The translations under genes were made by a program, and so were the position numbers. The notes under the pieces were generated by a model, which made no database searches, was not told where the DNA came from, and saw only the letters and a list, made by a program, of their open reading frames with translations. Source: an uncultured delta proteobacterium (GTDB lineage Bacteria > Myxococcota_A > UBA9160 > JAFDET01). Taken from it: 39,489 nt of DNA. The stretch is from positions 1 to 39,489 of the forward strand of contig CAMYLJ010000033.1 of assembly GCA_947259215.1 (NCBI GenBank), given 5' to 3'. Shown here piece by piece: positions 8,516 to 15,535 of the stretch. The first letter of the stretch is position 1. Each line of letters begins with the position of its first letter.

Positions 8516-8614
8516 CGGAACCTCCCGCCCGGAGTATGCGACCTCCGCACGCTCCGCGCATGCCCGGGATCCGACCTGGATCTGTGTCAGCTGGCCGACG
8601 CCACATGCGGGCTG

Positions 8615-9067
8615 CTAGGGGTGGGCTCGGGCGGTCTGCGGGGGCCGCTGCAATTCGGCGAGCTGCGAGGCCACGGACGGGCCGTGTTGGCCGCGCGCGA
8701 TCTCGAGCCGCCGGCGGTCGATCCGGTGACCGGTCTCCGCCTGGACGAACGCCACGATCTCATCGAGGTCCCGGCTCGGCAGCGGGTGCCGCTCGATCTC
8801 GAGCTTCCCGAGAGCCTCCCGCGACTTGCTCTTCCCGCCCTTGGGCAGGTAGATGGCGCCGGTCGCAAAGTCCACGGCGAACGCCACGACACCCGGCACC
8901 AGGAACAGCAACAGCCCAACGGCGTCCAGGATCACGATATCCGTGTCGAGCTTGCCGTCAGCCTGGCCGCGTCGCTCGGGGTAGATCAGCGTGCCGCAGC
9001 CCATCAGCAAGGCGATGAGCATGGCGGCCAGCCCGGTACGCAAGACACTTCGAAGCGGATGGCTCAT
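8615..9067 (-). CDS. Predicted lipoprotein with a hydrophobic hairpin
   Basis: A 150-aa protein of unknown function. The signal peptide ends in a lipobox LLMGCG (lipidated Cys24). Residues about 40-70 (start TDIVILDAVGLLLFLVPGVV) are strongly hydrophobic and followed by FATGAIYLP. The C-terminal half is charged and probably helical. The ATG is preceded by GAGGGG. It lies 99 nt upstream of rtcB on the same strand and could share its transcript, but nothing links the functions. I recognise the general pattern of small envelope lipoproteins but cannot name the family. Confidence 0.75.
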   Translation of the reverse strand: MSHPLRSVLRTGLAAMLIALLMGCGTLIYPERRGQADGKLDTDIVILDAVGLLLFLVPGVVAFAVDFATGAIYLPKGGKSKSREALGKLEIERHPLPSRDLDEIVAFVQAETGHRIDRRRLEIARGQHGPSVASQLAELQRPPQTARAHP

Positions 9068-9440
9068 CTCGTCTGCCCCTCATGGGCGAATCGGAGCCGC
9101 GCAGGACGAGCTTGAGGGGACCGCCCTGCGGAAGCCATGCTTCGCTCTAGGGCTTAGAACCCGGGGGCGGCAACGGTCGTGCAGGTACACGGGCAAGCCC
9201 CCACCACGGCGTCGGCCGTGGCACCGCCCGCGATGCGGACGGCGAGCGCGCAGGACGGGCAGCATTCCGCTGGATTCCGCTGAAGAGTGGGTCCGCGTCG
9301 CACACCCAGGGGGAAACCGGCTCGCGGACAGAGCTCGGCGGGGATACCGGAACCGGCGCCGCCCCTCGCGGCGCGGCTCGACGAACGCAGCCGGTTCGTC
9401 TTGATGCGCTGCGTGCGGCGCTGAGCCCGCCTCTCCCGAA
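9068..9440. other. Intergenic region without an intact gene
   Basis: This 373-nt stretch contains no convincing gene. It holds a small hairpin (CCACGGC 9204-9210 paired with GCCGTGG 9215-9221, no T-run) and, at its right end, a short duplicated scar of the glycosyltransferase/DUF72 junction, listed separately. The rest is GC-rich sequence without recognisable motifs. Confidence 0.6.
9376..9438 (+). pseudogene. Remnant copy of the GT39 gene end / DUF72 start junction
   Basis: This stretch matches 5190-5253 over about 62 bases with about four substitutions and a one-base shift near the end. In frame it encodes RSRFVLMRCVRR followed by TGA, identical to the last 12 residues of the glycosyltransferase at 3568-5238. 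The match continues past the stop codon, covering the place where the DUF72 gene starts; the DUF72 ATG is replaced by CTG here. Upstream of 9376 the similarity fades and the frame closes at 9281. It is best read as a scar of a duplication, recombination or deletion involving a second copy of that gene pair, not as an expressed gene. Confidence 0.7.
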
Positions 9441-9974
9441 TCAGTAGCAGGTGACCCCGGCGGCGCAGCGGCGCATGGCGCGGCGGCGGTGGCGGCGGTG
9501 GACGCCGGCGACGGAGCCGGGCGACATGGGGCGGCCGATCACGTCGATGAAGAGCGAGCCGGGGCCCGCGCTGGTCGGGGTGTCACCCTCGATGACTTTC
9601 ACCCCGCTGTAGACGAGCTCGTCGCCGTTCAGCGTGGGCTTCTTGACCAGCGTGATGACGACGTCCGCGAACTCGTCGCCGTTGACGATGGAGACCACCG
9701 CGTTCGGCGGGTCCTCGGCGAAGCTGTCCTTGCCCTTGCTGACGGAACTCAGGAACTCCTCCACGCTGAGGTGGCCGGCGAAGCGCTGCGGCCGATCGCA
9801 GAAGAAGATCACCGACGGGCTGATGCCCTTCATGGTCAGCGTGTCACCCTCCATGCTGACGCTCTTGGCGTTGTGGACGAAGAGAGCGTTGCAGGTCTCC
9901 TCCGCCTCTTCGGCGCCGGCGACCGGCCCGACCGCCAGCATCGCCAGGATCAGGATCGCGGGAAGCTTCGTCAT
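9441..9974 (-). CDS. Secreted conserved hypothetical protein, regulon member
   Basis: A 177-aa predicted periplasmic protein. The signal peptide MTKLPAILILAMLAVGP is followed by VAGAEEAEE. The mature part has a Cys pair in ETCNALF and IFFCDRPQRF that could form a disulfide. Other visible motifs are MEGDTLTMKGISPSVIFF, FAEDPPNAVVSI and SLFIDVIGRPMSPGSVAGV, with a basic C-terminal end HRRHRRRAMRR. I do not know a function. The ATG at 9974 is preceded by GGAGGG; a longer frame to 10163 would run over the operator and is rejected. Upstream in its own orientation is the operator at 10017-10047, followed by a TACACT -10-like box, so it is transcribed divergently from the 10178 operon under the same presumed regulator. 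Confidence 0.8.
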   Translation of the reverse strand: MTKLPAILILAMLAVGPVAGAEEAEETCNALFVHNAKSVSMEGDTLTMKGISPSVIFFCDRPQRFAGHLSVEEFLSSVSKGKDSFAEDPPNAVVSIVNGDEFADVVITLVKKPTLNGDELVYSGVKVIEGDTPTSAGPGSLFIDVIGRPMSPGSVAGVHRRHRRRAMRRCAAGVTCY

Positions 9975-10016
9975 GAGTCCCTCCCTGCTCAGAGTGTAGG
10001 GGCAGCCGGCGCAGCG

Positions 10017-10047
10017 CCTATCCGCTGGCCGGACGGCGACTATCCAG
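10017..10047 (-). promoter_or_regulatory. Putative AraC-type operator, site A (direct repeats 22 bp apart)
   Basis: Read on the minus strand, the site starts CTGGATAGTC and ends CCAGCGGATAGG, so two GGATAG units lie 22 bp apart (two helical turns). It is one of three copies with 23 of 30 positions identical in all three. A TACACT box follows 19 nt after the second GGATAG, and the ATG of the secreted protein (9974) is 42 nt away. Direct repeats about 21-22 bp apart just upstream of, or overlapping, the -35 position are typical of AraC-family activators; an AraC gene lies at 11992-12995. Confidence 0.7.
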
Positions 10048-10067
10048 ATCCACCCCGGCTTCCAAAA

Positions 10068-10097
10068 CCGGATAGTCCGCGTCCAGCGAGCGGATAG
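10068..10097 (+). promoter_or_regulatory. Putative AraC-type operator, site B
   Basis: The site begins CCGGATAGTC and ends CCAGCGAGCGGATAG, with GGATAG units 22 bp apart. It lies 20 nt from site A in the opposite orientation and 80 nt before the ATG of the lipoprotein gene at 10178. TACCGT, 20 nt after the second unit, is a weak -10 candidate. The A/B pair makes a divergent promoter region for the genes on both sides. Confidence 0.7.
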
Positions 10098-10177
10098 ACG
10101 CGGCCCGGAGAGCCTCGTACCGTACCCGTGAAACGCCGGAGGGCTTGCCCTCCCGGCCGTCACGAAGGAGCCCCGTC

Positions 10178-10504
10178 ATGCGACCCGCCATCGCCCTCTT
10201 CACCCTCCTCCTCGGCGCCAGCCTGGCCGCAGGCTGCACCGGCAAGACCGCCGCTGGCCAGCGCGAGCTGAAGGCGCCCGTGAACTGCGCCACCGCCCCG
10301 AACGACCTCCAGATCCTGCAGCAGGAGAAGGCCAACGTGGCGGAGCGCGTCGTCCTCGGCGCCACCTCGGTCACTCCGGCGGGAGCCGCGCTCGGGATCC
10401 TGACCATGACCGAGGACGACAAGCTCGAGGTCGCGGTGGGCGAGTACAACAAGCAGCTCGACGCCAAGATCGCCGAGATCAAGCGCGAGTGCGGCATCCG
10501 CTAG
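10178..10504 (+). CDS. Small predicted lipoprotein, first gene of operon with MBL hydrolase
   Basis: A 108-aa protein with signal peptide MRPAIALFTLLLGASL and lipobox LAAGC. The mature part has a second Cys in APVNCATAP, then a helical, heptad-like region (LQILQQEKANVAERVV), a small-residue stretch VTPAGAALGILTM, and a coil ending YNKQLDAKIAEIKRECGIR. The third Cys near the C-terminus could pair with the second. Function unknown; the pattern (Gly/Ala hydrophobic middle flanked by helices) recalls small envelope-associated lipoproteins. The ATG is preceded by GAAGGAG. It ends 13 nt before the MBL gene, so the two are cotranscribed behind operator B. Confidence 0.75.
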   Translation: MRPAIALFTLLLGASLAAGCTGKTAAGQRELKAPVNCATAPNDLQILQQEKANVAERVVLGATSVTPAGAALGILTMTEDDKLEVAVGEYNKQLDAKIAEIKRECGIR

Positions 10505-10517
10505 AGGAGAAGATCCC

Positions 10518-11729
10518 ATGCGCCTCCAGCCCTCACGAATGGCCACCCCCGCGGCGGCGGGACTGGTCGCTGCACTGATCCTCGGCATCCCCTCCGCGGG
10601 AGCCCGGGACAACCTGCCGCGCGGGCGCACGGCCTCGCCGATCGTCGACGGCGAGTACCCGGCCAGCTTCTTCCCCAACACCGAGCTGCTCGGCGCCGGC
10701 GAGATGCGGATCACCGCGCTCGGCACGGGCATGCCCAACCAGACCAAGCGGGCGGTCTCGATCTCGTACTACGTGGAGCTGGGCAATGGGGACAAGTTCC
10801 TGTTCGACGTCGGCTCGGGGGCGCTGGGGAACCTCTTCTCCCTGCGACCCGACTTCTCGAAGATCGACAAGGTCTTCGCCAGCCACCTCCACGTGGACCA
10901 CGTGGGCGACTTCATGGGGTTCCACGTCGGGAGCTGGCTCTCGGGCCGCTACACGCCGCTCCACCTCTACGGGCCCAGCGGGGCCACGCCGGAGCTCGGG
11001 ACGGCCGCCTTCGTGGAGGGAATGAAGACGGCGTACGCCTGGGACATCGCCACCCGCAGCGGGGCCCTGCCCGACGCCGGCGGCCAGATCGAGGTGCACG
11101 AGTTCAACTACCTCCAGGAGAACGAGGTCGTCTACCAGAAGAACGGCGTCACGGTCCGGTCCTGGCCGGCCATCCACAGCCTGGACGGCTCGGTGAGCTA
11201 CAGCCTGGAGTGGAACGGCCTGAAGTACGTCTTCGGCGGCGACACCTTCCCCAACAAGTGGTACATGCAGTTCGCCAAGGGCGCGGACGTGGCCTCCCAC
11301 GAGTGCTTCCTGCCGCCCAAGGCCCTGGCCGCGTACTTCGGCTGGGACCTGGCCCAGGCGACCTACGTGTCCACGCGGATCCACACCGAGCCCCAGGCGT
11401 TCGGGAAGGTCATGGCCACGCTGAAGCCGCGGCTCGCCGTGGGCTACCACTCGGTGCAGTCGCCGGAGAACAACGCCGCCATCATGGACGGCGTGCGCGC
11501 CGTCTACGACGGCCCGCTGGCCATCGCCCGCGACCTCATGGTCATCAACGTGACCCAGCAGGACATCAAGGTGCGCATGGCCACGGTGGATGACTACGTG
11601 CTGCCGCCGGACGTCACCCCCGGCTACATCAAGGCGCCCCGGACGGACCGGAAGTCCCCGTCCAAGGCCGTCCTGAGCGGGAAGTGGGAGGGCTACACGC
11701 CGCCGCCGATGCCGAAGCGGGGGCAGTGA
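10518..11729 (+). CDS. Exported metallo-beta-lactamase-fold hydrolase (GntH/RNase Z-like subgroup)
   Basis: A 403-aa predicted binuclear-zinc hydrolase with an N-terminal hydrophobic segment (about residues 10-28) that looks like a signal peptide, so it probably acts in the periplasm. The fold's signature is intact: ITALGTGMPNQ as the first strand and loop, HLHVDH (H123, H125, D127, H128), a His in SWPAIHSLDGSV, the bridging Asp in FGGDTFPNKW, and a late His in AVGYHSVQS. The overall pattern resembles proteins annotated as guanitoxin-biosynthesis-type MBL hydrolases, but that does not establish the substrate. RBS GAGGAGA precedes the ATG. It is second in the operon behind operator B, and the AraC gene follows 262 nt later. 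Confidence 0.85.
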   Translation: MRLQPSRMATPAAAGLVAALILGIPSAGARDNLPRGRTASPIVDGEYPASFFPNTELLGAGEMRITALGTGMPNQTKRAVSISYYVELGNGDKFLFDVGSGALGNLFSLRPDFSKIDKVFASHLHVDHVGDFMGFHVGSWLSGRYTPLHLYGPSGATPELGTAAFVEGMKTAYAWDIATRSGALPDAGGQIEVHEFNYLQENEVVYQKNGVTVRSWPAIHSLDGSVSYSLEWNGLKYVFGGDTFPNKWYMQFAKGADVASHECFLPPKALAAYFGWDLAQATYVSTRIHTEPQAFGKVMATLKPRLAVGYHSVQSPENNAAIMDGVRAVYDGPLAIARDLMVINVTQQDIKVRMATVDDYVLPPDVTPGYIKAPRTDRKSPSKAVLSGKWEGYTPPPMPKRGQ

Positions 11730-11991
11730 GCGGCGGCGCGGTCGGGCCCGGCCCACGGCACAAGGGCCCGTCCGGACTGACGAAACTCAATCGGGTCGCA
11801 GCCGTCCGAAATGGGCCACGCCAGCCAGGCTCGCTCGGCCCCTCCGTGCCGCCCGCAGAAAATCCGGCGACATCCCGGAATCGCTGGCGGGAATTGCCTA
11901 GATTCTTCCCCGCAGAAGGGTGGAACCCGCCGCGCCCACGCACCTGGCCCGGGCGGCGCGCAGGGAGCGGGGAACGAACTCGGGGGCTGAG
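11730..11991. other. Leader region of the AraC gene
   Basis: This gap of about 260 nt separates the MBL gene from the AraC gene. It holds no convincing small gene. A possible -10 box TAGATT lies at 11899-11904 after TTGCC. No copy of the 30-bp operator is present here, so the regulator may not be controlled through that site. Confidence 0.4.
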
Positions 11992-12995
11992 TTGAGCGCG
12001 ACCGCATCGCCTCTCATCGCGCCGCAACGCGGCGTGTCGGTGCACACCGACGACCCCTACGAGGGCGTCGCCCTCGTGCGCGGCCTCTACACCGAGACGC
12101 AGCACGAGGTGCTCGGCCGCCGCAGCCGCTACGAGTTCGAGGGCAGCGGCATCGAGCTGGAGCGCCTGCGCCTGAACCGCACCCGCTTCGGGGCCACGAC
12201 CCGGGTGACGCCGGACACGCCGCGGGACTTCCACGCGGTCAACTTCAGCCGCTGCATGCGCATGGGGGTGGGCGCAGGCTCCTCACTCCGCATCGTGGCC
12301 AGCCAGCACCTCTCGGGCCTGGTGATGTCGGCGTCGGAGCCCGCCTACATCGACCACACGAAGGCCCCCATGCTCGGCCTGGTCCTGCCTGTGGAGGAGG
12401 TGGAGCGCGAGCTGCGCTCGATCCTGGGCTCGGAGCTGCAGGAGCCGGTGGTCTTCGACCCGCTCATCGACCTGAGCGATCCCGGCGCCGCGAGCCTCTA
12501 CCGCCTGGTGCGCTTCCTGTTCGAGGAGCTGAACCAGGAGCAGTCGCTGCTGGCGGCGCCCCTGGCGCTGGCCGAGGCGGAGCGGATGCTGCGGTCCGGC
12601 GTGGTCCGCAACCTGCGCCACAGCCACTCCGAGCGGCTGGCGACGGGAGCCGAACCCGCCTCGCTGACCGTGGTCCGCCGTGTCGAGGAGTACATCGACG
12701 CCCACGCGGCCGAGGCGATCGACTCCGAGGTGCTGGCCCGGGTGGCCGGCTGCAGCGCCAGCTCCGTCTACAAGGCCTTCCGCGGCATCGGGACCAGACG
12801 CCGATCCAGCGGCTGCGCGACGTGCGGATGGAGCGGGCACGCCAGGCGCTGCTCGGCCCCGAGCCAGCCTCCAGCGTGACCGGGATCGCGCTCGACTGGG
12901 GCTTCGCCCACCTGGGCCGCTTCAGCGTGGAGTACCGCGAGCGCTTCGGGGAGTGCCCGTCCCAGACCCTGCGCCGCGCACAGTCCAAGGCCTGA
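11992..12995 (+). pseudogene. AraC-family transcriptional regulator with a one-base frameshift
   Basis: It would encode about 334 aa: an N-terminal AraC-binding-like (cupin-related) ligand domain (about residues 30-220) and a C-terminal two-HTH DNA-binding domain. The first HTH is intact (IDSEVLARVAGCSASSVYKAF). At 12790-12792 (GGG) the frame is lost by one missing base. In the next frame the second HTH continues perfectly: QTPIQRLRDVRMERARQALL, VTGIALDWGFAHLGRFSVEY, RERFGECPSQTLRRA, ending TGA 12993-12995. The uninterrupted frame instead runs into nonsense and stops at 12879. Restoring one G gives GIGDQTP, as expected for the linker. Start uncertain: TTG 11992, or GTG at 11920 or 12034. It is either a real loss-of-function mutation or a sequence error. 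It sits in the middle of the three matching operators. Confidence 0.85.
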
Positions 12996-13018
12996 GCCGC
13001 CGCGCGACAGCGCGGAAT

Positions 13019-13048
13019 CCGGATACACCCCGTCCAGCCAGCGGATAG
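13019..13048 (+). promoter_or_regulatory. Putative AraC-type operator, site C
   Basis: The site begins CCGGATACAC and ends CCAGCCAGCGGATAG, with GGATAC and GGATAG 22 bp apart. It lies 23 nt after the AraC stop and 84 nt before the ATG at 13133, nearly the same spacing as site B to its gene. CACTCT, 20 nt after the second unit, sits at the position of the -10 candidates of sites A and B. It presumably drives the operon from 13133 onward. Confidence 0.7.
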
Positions 13049-13132
13049 CGACTCCGGGGCCCTCCCCGCACTCTCCAGGCTCAGAACGCCCGAGGGCCGA
13101 ACCGCCCCTGCGGGCCGGAGGACAACGCAGCC

Positions 13133-13606
13133 ATGAACCTCACGAGGCGACCCTTCGCGGCGCTCCTGCTCGCGGGCCTGCTGCCCAGCGTGGGCCTGGC
13201 CGACCCTTACGTTTATCCGGCCAAGGGCCAGAGCAAGCAGCAGCAGGAGAAGGACACGTACCAGTGTTACGAGTGGGCGCGGGGCCAGAGCGGCTTCGAC
13301 CCCATGCAGGCGCCCCAGCAGGCCTACCAGCAGCCGCAGCAGGCCACCGAGGGCGGGCTCTTGCACGGCGCCACGCGCGGCGCGGCGGTCGGGGCGGTGG
13401 GCGGCGCCATCGGCGGGAACGCCGGCAAGGGGGCCGCCATCGGCGCCCTGGCGGGTGGCGTGATCGGGGGCGCGCGTCGCCGCCACCAGCAGAACGAGAT
13501 CGACGCGTCGCAGCAGCAGGCCAGAGCCAACTACCAGGCGCAGCGCTCGAACTACGACCGTGCCTACTCGGCGTGCCTGCGCGGACGCGGCTACACGGTC
13601 AACTAG
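13133..13606 (+). CDS. Secreted glycine-zipper protein
   Basis: A 157-aa exported protein. The signal peptide (MNLTRRPFAALLLAGLLP, cleavage near GLADP) is followed by a Gln-rich polar region containing YQCYEWARGQSGFDP, then a glycine-zipper segment of small residues (GAAVGAVGGAIGG, GAAIGALAGGVIGGARRR; about residues 85-125), and a Gln/Asn/Arg-rich end with YSACLRGRGYTVN. The two Cys residues could pair. Glycine-zipper segments of this YMGG-like type are known in outer-membrane-associated proteins and may insert into or pack at membranes. First gene behind operator C. Next gene starts 19 nt later. Confidence 0.85.
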   Translation: MNLTRRPFAALLLAGLLPSVGLADPYVYPAKGQSKQQQEKDTYQCYEWARGQSGFDPMQAPQQAYQQPQQATEGGLLHGATRGAAVGAVGGAIGGNAGKGAAIGALAGGVIGGARRRHQQNEIDASQQQARANYQAQRSNYDRAYSACLRGRGYTVN

Positions 13607-13625
13607 GACCCGAAAGGACGACCGC

Positions 13626-14060
13626 ATGACCCGCATGAACCGAACCCGCCTCGCGCTGGCGGGCGCGATTCTGTCACTGGCCCTCGCGCCGCTGGCGTCG
13701 GCCGCCGACTTCGATGGCTCGAAGACCCTCCAGTGCGTCCCGACGGACATGTACGAGTGCACCCGCGGCGTGGGGTGCGAACGCGCGACCGCCGAGGAGA
13801 TCAACATCCCCCACTTCCTCCAGGTCGACTTTGCGAAGAAGGTGGTCCGTGGGACGGTCAACGGAAAGCCGGACACCTCGCCGTTCGAGAAGCTGCCCAG
13901 CGAGCACGGCCGGACCGCCCTCCACGGCCTCGAGGGCGGGATGGCCTGGGTCATGCTGATCGACCAGTCGAGCGGAAAGATGTCCATGTCGATCTCCACC
14001 TCGACCCACGGCGGGCACCCGGTCGGGTTCTCGATCCTGGGTGTGTGCACGGCAGGCTGA
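13626..14060 (+). CDS. Small secreted Cys-containing hypothetical protein
   Basis: A 144-aa exported protein of unknown function. The signal peptide (RTRLALAGAILSLALAPLAS) is cleaved around ASAAD. The mature protein shows four Cys: KTLQCVPTDMYECTRGVGC near the start and ILGVCTAG at the end, so two disulfides are possible. The body looks beta-rich (FLQVDFAKKVVRGTVNG, MAWVMLIDQSSGKMSMSIS), suggesting a small periplasmic or lipocalin-like barrel; that fold guess is inference. The ATG at 13626 follows AAAGGACGACC; a frame extension to 13560 overlaps the previous gene and is not used. It lies between the glycine-zipper gene and the porin gene in a tightly spaced operon. Confidence 0.8.
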   Translation: MTRMNRTRLALAGAILSLALAPLASAADFDGSKTLQCVPTDMYECTRGVGCERATAEEINIPHFLQVDFAKKVVRGTVNGKPDTSPFEKLPSEHGRTALHGLEGGMAWVMLIDQSSGKMSMSISTSTHGGHPVGFSILGVCTAG

Positions 14061-14083
14061 TCTCCCGCCGAAGGACAGAACAC

Positions 14084-15514
14084 ATGATTCCCGCTCGTGG
14101 GTTCGCTCTCGCCCTCGCCTTCGCCCTCGCGGCGCCCGTTTCCGCCGACGTCGTCGACGACGACCTGGGGCCGCAGCCGGCCCCGACCCGGCGCCCCGCC
14201 GCAGCCCCCAGCGCCGCGTCGCAACCCAGCGCCGGGGGTGACGCCCAGCCCGAGGGCATCCTGCCGCTCGTGGATTACAGCGGCGACCTGTGGTCCCGGT
14301 CGCGGCTCAGCGGAGACTGGGGTGGCGTCCGCAGCGACCTGGCGGCGAAGGGAATCAGCTTCGAGATGGACCTGACCACCACGCTCCAGAGCGTGGTCGA
14401 CGGAGGCGCGGGGACCGAGACGAACGTGGGAACGTCCCTGGATCTGTGGCTCAACGTGGACTTCATGCGCATGGGCCTGATCCCCGGCGGCCTCCTGACG
14501 GTCCGCGCCGAGGGCGATTTCGGGAAGTCCGTGCTGCAGCGCGCAGGCACGATCACGGCGGTCAACTACAACGCCCTGATGCCGATCGGCACCCTCGCCA
14601 ACGACACCATGACCCTCACGAACCTGTACTACACGCAGTTCCTGGGGCCGAAGTTCGGCGTCTACGCCGGCCGCTTCGACACGTTCCACAATGGGGTTCT
14701 GATGGAGTTCGCGGGCTCCGGGCCGCGCGTCGGCGAGCGGGGATTCCTCAACGCCAACCTCGCGGCGCCCCAGATGGTGGCGATCACGACGCCCTACGTG
14801 ACGGCGTTCGGGGCCGGGCTGCTCGCAAAGCCCACCGAGAACCTCGGCTTGATCGTCCAGATCGTGGACAAGGCGGAGTCGTCGCTCACGAACGGGCTGA
14901 ACCAGCTCGGGGACGAGGGCTGGACCGGCCTCATCGGCGGGAGGGCCCAGTACCGCCTCGCCGGGCGCCCGGGCGGGGCGCAGCTGGCGGGGTTCTTCAC
15001 CTGGGGCGGTGACTTCACCGACCTCGGCGGCGGCCAGCTCCTGAACCTCGAGGCGGGGGCGGGCCTGGAAGACGAAGAGAAGAGCTGGAACATCGTGGGC
15101 AACGTCTGGCAGTACGTGCAGGTCTTCGAAGACGCGCCCGAAGGCGCCCTGCACCTGGACGACGGTCGCCCGGATCTCCAGGGCTGGGGCGTGTTCCTGT
15201 CGTGGGGCGTGGCGGACCAGGACACCAACCCCTTCAACTGGTCCATCTCCGGCGGCGTCGGCGGCAGGGGACTCATCCCGGGTCGCGAGGAGGACGTGTT
15301 CGGGATCGGCTACTTCTACAACGATCTCAACCAGGGCGGCGTCGTGGACAGCGCCCAGAACATCCGCAGCGCCGAGCAGGGCTTCGAGATCTTCTACGAG
15401 GCCGAGCTCACGGGCTGGTTCCGTCTGACGCCCGACATCCAGGTCGTGCGCCCCGGCCTCGGGGACAACGACACGGCGGTGATCGTGGGCCTGCGGGCCC
15501 TCGTGGACTTCTGA
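14084..15514 (+). CDS. OprB-type carbohydrate-selective porin family protein
   Basis: A 476-aa outer-membrane beta-barrel protein. Signal peptide MIPARGFALALAFALAAP cleaves near VSAD. Residues about 28-60 form a Pro/Ala/Ser-rich linker. Then comes the family start RLSGDWGGVRSDLAAKGISF followed by alternating amphipathic strands (FGVYAGRFDTFHNG, GWGVFLSWGVADQD, FGIGYFYNDLNQG, GFEIFYEAELTGWFRLTPDI). The chain ends in VDF, and a terminal Phe is the outer-membrane barrel assembly signal. OprB porins pass sugars or other small solutes; the substrate here is unknown. ATG 14084 follows AAGGAC. It is central in the operon and the only clear outer-membrane pore among otherwise secreted partners. Confidence 0.88.
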   Translation: MIPARGFALALAFALAAPVSADVVDDDLGPQPAPTRRPAAAPSAASQPSAGGDAQPEGILPLVDYSGDLWSRSRLSGDWGGVRSDLAAKGISFEMDLTTTLQSVVDGGAGTETNVGTSLDLWLNVDFMRMGLIPGGLLTVRAEGDFGKSVLQRAGTITAVNYNALMPIGTLANDTMTLTNLYYTQFLGPKFGVYAGRFDTFHNGVLMEFAGSGPRVGERGFLNANLAAPQMVAITTPYVTAFGAGLLAKPTENLGLIVQIVDKAESSLTNGLNQLGDEGWTGLIGGRAQYRLAGRPGGAQLAGFFTWGGDFTDLGGGQLLNLEAGAGLEDEEKSWNIVGNVWQYVQVFEDAPEGALHLDDGRPDLQGWGVFLSWGVADQDTNPFNWSISGGVGGRGLIPGREEDVFGIGYFYNDLNQGGVVDSAQNIRSAEQGFEIFYEAELTGWFRLTPDIQVVRPGLGDNDTAVIVGLRALVDF

Positions 15515-15535
15515 GAACCCTACGAAGGAGCCCCC

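Noticed and set aside
9204..9221. Hairpin CCACGGC/GCCGTGG as a terminator
   Set aside because: No T-run and no gene ending nearby in a fitting place.
11865..11905. A weak operator-like direct repeat upstream of the AraC gene
   Set aside because: Only CCGGAAT and GGGAAT resemble the units; spacing and core do not match the three good sites.
12786..12799. Programmed -1 frameshifting in the AraC gene
   Set aside because: No slippery heptamer of the X-XXY-YYZ type and no obvious downstream stimulator; a single-base loss is simpler.
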